This document shows, piece after piece, positions 60,253 to 64,000 of a DNA stretch of 64,000 nucleotides. The translations under genes and the position numbers were made by a program. Within the stretch, counting starts at the first letter, position 1. Each line of letters starts with the position of its first letter. The notes under the pieces were generated by a model. It was not told the DNA's origin. It made no database searches and was given only the letters and a program-made list of their open reading frames with translations. This DNA is from Novosphingobium umbonatum. GTDB lineage: Bacteria > Pseudomonadota > Alphaproteobacteria > Sphingomonadales > Sphingomonadaceae. Location: the NCBI RefSeq assembly GCF_004005905.1, contig NZ_SACO01000015.1:1-64000 (forward strand), given 5' to 3'.

Positions 60253-61203
60253 CTATAGCCCGTCGGGCATGTCGAACATCACCCGCCGCGTGGCAAAATC
60301 AATGGCCACACGGTCAAACAACCGCAAGGCGGGCATGCCCAGCAGCACGGCGGGCTTTTTCTCCAGCCCCAAGGTGCTGAAGGTTTTGGAATCGGTATAG
60401 GCCAGTTCGACATTGCGGATGGTGATGCGGTCCACCGACAATTGCTTGCCATAGCCGATGTCGGCGGGGACGATCTGGCCGGTCACCCCTTGCAGATGGG
60501 TGGTGTTGGCGGGCGTCATATGGCCCAGCGCGCGTTGCAGCGCGCGGTTGCCCACCGAAATATCGGCGCCAGTGTCGATCACCACCTGCACCTTTACCCC
60601 GTCAATATCGGCATCGGTCAGGATCAATTCGCCATGGCGCTGGCGGGCGCTCACCACAATTTCATAGCCATTGGTGTCCCGCACTTCCTCGCGCGAGGCG
60701 GCCAGCGTGATCTGGTTGCGGCGGAAATCCAGCTGGACCTTCTGACCCTGCAACCCGTCCAGCCCGATGATGCCATCGGCGCCCAGATGCGATTCCTCCA
60801 GCACGGGCAGGCCCTTGCCCTTCCATGCGCGGCGGCCCAGTTGGATGGCATCGACATCGACCAGATCCACATCGCGGCTGCCCGCGACGCTCATCACCGT
60901 GGCCTGATTGATGGCACGCAGGGACAGGCGGTTGGCCACATTATGCGACAGGACGCTGCGCTGGGCACCGGTGTCGATCAGGAAACGGAACGGCCCCTGT
61001 TGGCCAATCGCCACCGCCACGGTCATACGGCTAGTGCCATCCTGTTGAGCGGAAATGGTTTCGCTGCCATCGGGCCGGATCTGGCTGGTGGTTATGTTGC
61101 TAGCTGGCACGTCATCGGCCCGCACAGGATTGGCCGTTAAGGCCAAAGCGCTGGTCATCAGCCCAAAGGACGCCCTGCGAAACAGGTCCCGGGAGTAACC
61201 CAT
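60253..61203 (-). CDS. Retropepsin-like aspartic protease
   Basis: A 316-aa exported protein with a signal peptide (LMTSALALTANPVRA, about 14-28). Two aspartyl motifs are present: FLIDTGAQRSVLS at about 74-86 and VVIDTGADISVGN at about 207-219, so a single chain could form a pepsin-like pair. ILGMP-like VLLGMPALRLFD near the C-terminus supports the fold. Substrate unknown. Confidence 0.85.
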   Translation of the reverse strand: MGYSRDLFRRASFGLMTSALALTANPVRADDVPASNITTSQIRPDGSETISAQQDGTSRMTVAVAIGQQGPFRFLIDTGAQRSVLSHNVANRLSLRAINQATVMSVAGSRDVDLVDVDAIQLGRRAWKGKGLPVLEESHLGADGIIGLDGLQGQKVQLDFRRNQITLAASREEVRDTNGYEIVVSARQRHGELILTDADIDGVKVQVVIDTGADISVGNRALQRALGHMTPANTTHLQGVTGQIVPADIGYGKQLSVDRITIRNVELAYTDSKTFSTLGLEKKPAVLLGMPALRLFDRVAIDFATRRVMFDMPDGL

Positions 61204-61463
61204 AGTACCTCTCCTCTTTTTATGTTCTTGCGGCTTTTACCGGTTATGTATGAGTTATACGCCTGATCGATCGCCTTCGCCAGATCGATTTGATGCCAGA
61301 TCGATTTAAAAAGTGGCGTAACAGAACAAGGTTTCATCCGGCTGAAATCGGCCCCCCGCCTTTGCCCCTGTTGGCCTGCTGTCTTGTCCTTGGGCGGGGG
61401 CGCTGTCATAGCCGTTGGCCAAGCTGCGCGATCCGCATGTCGCGCGTTACACAGGATATGCCG

Positions 61464-62777
61464 ATGACCGCCGTTGCCACCAGTATGGGCCTTGATTTTG
61501 GCACCACCAATTCGGTGGTGGCGCTGGCCGATGGCGCGGGCGGGGCCGATCTGCTGCGGTTCAAGGCGCCTGCGGGGGATAGTGCGGTTTTCCGTTCGGC
61601 CCTGTGTTTCTGGCAGGATGACGAGGTGAAGGGCGGGCTGGCGCATGAGGCGGGCCCCTGGGCGATTGCCGAATTTCTGGACTTTCCGCAGGGCAGCCGC
61701 TTCCTGCAATCCTTCAAATCGGTGGCGGCCAATTCCCTGTTCGAAGCGGCCAATATTTTTGAAAAGCGGCTGAAATTTGAAGAGCTTGGCCAGATTTTCC
61801 TGACCCATTTGCGCGCCCATGCCGGTGCGCCCTTGCGCAACCTGCCCGAACGGATCGTGGTGGGGCGGCCGGTGCGCTATGTGGGCGCACGGCCCGATCC
61901 GGCCTTGGCCCGCCAGCGTTACGAGGCGATGTTTGCCCTGCTCGGCCGCGAAGTCCACTACGTCTACGAACCGATTGGCGCGGCTTTCAGCTTTGCCACG
62001 CGGCTGACCAAGCCCGCCACTTTGCTGGTCGCCGATTTCGGCGGGGGCACGAGCGACTTTTCACTGGTGCGGGTGCAGGCGCCCGATGCGACGCAGCGCT
62101 GCCTGCCTCTGGGCTCGGCGGGGATCGGCATTGCGGGCGACCGGTTTGACTATCGCATCATGGACCAACTGGTGCTGCCCATGCTGGGCAAGGGCGGCTC
62201 CTATCGCTCGTTTGACAAGGTGCTGGACATTCCCGACGGGCATTTTGCCGATTTCGGCGATTGGTCGCGGCTCGCCCTGATGCGCAACCGGCGCAAGCTG
62301 GAGGAACTGGCCCGCCTGCACCATAGCGCAGTGGATCAGGCCGCGATTGCCCGCATGATCGCGGTGGTGGAAAAAGAACTGGGCTATCCGCTGTATGAGG
62401 CGGTGGGCCAGTTGAAACGCGCGCTCTCCACACAAGACGAGGCCGAATTTGCCTTTGACAGCCCCGACCTTTCGATCAAGGCACAGGTGACGCGCGAGGA
62501 TTTCGAAAGCTGGATCGCCCCCGATCTGGAACGCATGGGGGCCACGGTGGACGAGGCCTTGGCGCAGGCGGGCCTGCGTGCCGATGAAGTGGACCATGTG
62601 TTCCTGACCGGCGGCTCCTCGTTGATCCCTGCCGTGCGCGCCCTGTTTGTCCAGCGTTTTGGCGAGAGCAAGATCGACAGCGGCGAGGAATTGACCTCTA
62701 TCGCCCATGGCTTGGCCTTGATCGGCGGCGAGGACCATTTGCAGGCATGGACGGCGGATGAGGAGAGCGCGGCATGA
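61464..62777 (+). CDS. Hsp70-family protein (YegD-like)
   Basis: A 437-aa Hsp70 ATPase domain without a peptide-binding domain. Phosphate-1 GLDFGTTNSVVAL (about 9-21), phosphate-2 VADFGGGTSDFSLV and adenosine HVFLTGGSSLIPAV are intact. ATG 61464 has AGGA at 7 nt. Overlaps the next gene by 4 nt. Confidence 0.93.
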   Translation: MTAVATSMGLDFGTTNSVVALADGAGGADLLRFKAPAGDSAVFRSALCFWQDDEVKGGLAHEAGPWAIAEFLDFPQGSRFLQSFKSVAANSLFEAANIFEKRLKFEELGQIFLTHLRAHAGAPLRNLPERIVVGRPVRYVGARPDPALARQRYEAMFALLGREVHYVYEPIGAAFSFATRLTKPATLLVADFGGGTSDFSLVRVQAPDATQRCLPLGSAGIGIAGDRFDYRIMDQLVLPMLGKGGSYRSFDKVLDIPDGHFADFGDWSRLALMRNRRKLEELARLHHSAVDQAAIARMIAVVEKELGYPLYEAVGQLKRALSTQDEAEFAFDSPDLSIKAQVTREDFESWIAPDLERMGATVDEALAQAGLRADEVDHVFLTGGSSLIPAVRALFVQRFGESKIDSGEELTSIAHGLALIGGEDHLQAWTADEESAA

Positions 62778-63235
62778 GCGTCGCCTTTCGCCGCGACGGG
62801 GATGAGGAACATCTGGAGCCCAGCTTCGAGATCCCCATTCCCCCCGGCCCCAACCGCGTGACCGCGCGCGGCCTTGCGCAGATCCATGCGCGGGTGGCCG
62901 CACTGGAGGCTGAATTGGCCACCGCCGAGGGCGAGGAAACGCAAAAGCCGATCCGTCGCCAATTGCGCTATTGGCGCACGCGGCAGAGCACCGCCGAATT
63001 GATGCCGGAGCCCAAGGGGGACGTGGTGGAGTTTGGCGCTCAGGTGCTGTTTCGCCTGAATGGCCAAGAGCGCAGCGTTACTCTTGTGGGTGATGACGAG
63101 GCCGATCCTGCCGCGGGCCTGATCTCGGCCAGCGCGCCCTTGGCCCGCGCCATGATGGGGGCAGAGGCGGGGGAATACGTCGCATTTGGCGGGCGCGAGG
63201 ACGCAATCGAGATTCTTGCGCTGCATATCGCGTAA
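62774..63235 (+). CDS. GreA/GreB-family elongation factor-like protein
   Basis: A 153-aa protein. The N-terminal half forms a coiled coil (LAQIHARVAALEAELATAEG) and the C-terminal half an FKBP-like domain (DVVEFGAQVLFRLNGQERSVTLVGDDEADPAAGLIS). Gre factors enter the polymerase channel and stimulate cleavage of backtracked RNA. It overlaps the Hsp70-like gene. Confidence 0.82.
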   Translation: MSVAFRRDGDEEHLEPSFEIPIPPGPNRVTARGLAQIHARVAALEAELATAEGEETQKPIRRQLRYWRTRQSTAELMPEPKGDVVEFGAQVLFRLNGQERSVTLVGDDEADPAAGLISASAPLARAMMGAEAGEYVAFGGREDAIEILALHIA

Positions 63236-63274
63236 CAAACTTGGCTTTCGCCCCGCGTCTGCTAGGCGGGGGGC

Positions 63275-64000
63275 ATGCTGACCATTCAGGGATTGACCGT
63301 GCGCCTTGGCGGGCGCGACATTATCGAGCGTGCTTCGGCCGCCATTCCGCCGCGTGCCAAGGTGGGGCTGATCGGCCGCAATGGCGCGGGCAAATCGACG
63401 CTGGTAAAGGCGATCATCGGCGCGATCGAGCCCGATGAGGGCGAAGTGGACATGCCCCGCCGCGCGCGTCTGGGCTATATCGCGCAGGAGGCCCCCAGCG
63501 GGGAGCAGACCCCGTTCGAGGCCGTGCTGGCCGCCGACGTGGAACGCACCCAATTGCTGGAGGAGGCCGAGACCTGCACCGATCCGGATCGTCTGGGCGA
63601 TGTGCATGACCGTTTGCTGGCGATTGACGCCTATAGTGCGCCTGCCCGCGCGGCCCGCATCCTGATCGGGCTGGGTTTTGATGAAGAGATGCAGGCCCGC
63701 CCGCTGGACAGCTTTTCCGGTGGCTGGAAAATGCGCGTCGCTTTGGCCTCGCTGCTGTTCTCCGCGCCTGATGTGATGCTGCTCGACGAACCTTCCAACC
63801 ACTTGGATCTGGAAGCGACGCTGTGGCTGGAAAATTTCCTCAAATCCTATCCCAGCACGCTGCTGGTCATCAGCCACGAGCGCGATCTGCTCAACAATGT
63901 GGTGGACCATATCCTGCATCTGCAGGGCGGCAAGCTGACGCTATATCCGGGCGATTACGACAGTTTCGAGCGCCAGCGCGCCGAACGCCTGACCCAACTG
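63275..64000 (+). CDS. ABC-F family ATPase, 5' part
   Basis: The ORF continues past the window end; 242 codons are visible. ATG 63275 gives MLTIQGLTVRLGGRD. The first ATPase cassette has Walker A GRNGAGKSTLVK (about 34-45), signature SFSGGWKMRVALAS and Walker B DVMLLDEPSNHLDL, the ABC-F hallmark. ABC-F proteins act on ribosomes as translation or resistance factors. No membrane segment. Confidence 0.95.
   Translation, partial: MLTIQGLTVRLGGRDIIERASAAIPPRAKVGLIGRNGAGKSTLVKAIIGAIEPDEGEVDMPRRARLGYIAQEAPSGEQTPFEAVLAADVERTQLLEEAETCTDPDRLGDVHDRLLAIDAYSAPARAARILIGLGFDEEMQARPLDSFSGGWKMRVALASLLFSAPDVMLLDEPSNHLDLEATLWLENFLKSYPSTLLVISHERDLLNNVVDHILHLQGGKLTLYPGDYDSFERQRAERLTQL

Overview
The window looks like a chromosomal segment of a GC-rich alphaproteobacterium, most likely a sphingomonad (Novosphingobium/Sphingomonas type). 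This is inferred from gene content: DUF4167, DUF1737, a ubiquinol-cytochrome c chaperone beside DUF177, lptB beside rpoN, hslVU, malic enzyme fused to a phosphotransacetylase-like domain, and a twin-transmembrane protein beside a PduO-type adenosyltransferase. No rRNA, tRNA or CRISPR array was seen.

Positions 1-16.8 kb are an accessory region. An IS66-family element (tnpA, tnpB, tnpC and a pRiA4b ORF-3-like passenger) has inserted into an IS3-family element; its right end is visible at 3054. A dense set of probable defence genes follows. It holds a TIR-like/SLATT two-gene operon (3701-4984), a large P-loop ATPase with two N-terminal TIR/deoxyribosyltransferase-like domains (5145-7442), an HNH-like protein with an incomplete zinc site (7676-8806) and a complete type I restriction-modification operon hsdM-hsdS-hsdR (15157 down to 9093). 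A decayed strip (15.2-16.85 kb) with an IS5-family transposase remnant, a nearly perfect 24-bp stem-loop and a possible small RNA closes the region.

From 16.85 kb to the end the sequence is mostly core chromosome. 16.8-26.5 kb: PepSY protein, malic enzyme, mutS with a tiny coupled membrane protein, 3-hydroxyacyl-CoA dehydrogenase, cobalamin adenosyltransferase, glutamyl-Q tRNA synthetase, HNH and MOSC proteins. 26.5-35 kb: rpoN-lptB, pmbA, a pair of long inverted repeats around a small membrane ORF, inorganic pyrophosphatase, DUF1345 and an M61 peptidase. 35-43.6 kb: hisS-prfA-prmC (translation, with PrmC modifying release factors such as PrfA), DUF4167, lnt-metK and a universal stress protein. 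43.6-44.1 kb: two tandem paralogous small RNA candidates with matching promoters. 44.1-52.1 kb: mscS and polA, a small lipoprotein, a class A beta-lactamase-fold protein lacking its general base, and groES-groEL under a CIRCE operator. 52.2-64 kb: MATE exporter, TonB-like protein, DUF177 and cytochrome bc1 chaperone, bamE, hslV-hslU-DUF1737, an ATM1-like ABC exporter, an aspartic protease, then an operon of an Hsp70-like protein, a Gre-like factor and an ABC-F ATPase that runs off the window.

The best candidates for something new are the TIR-SLATT pair with the divergent-domain ATPase beside it, the HNH-like gene with its coupled small ORF, and the twin small RNAs at 43.8-44.1 kb. Long ORFs lying antisense to GC-rich genes were treated as shadows. 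All family calls come from reading motifs by eye; no database search was run.
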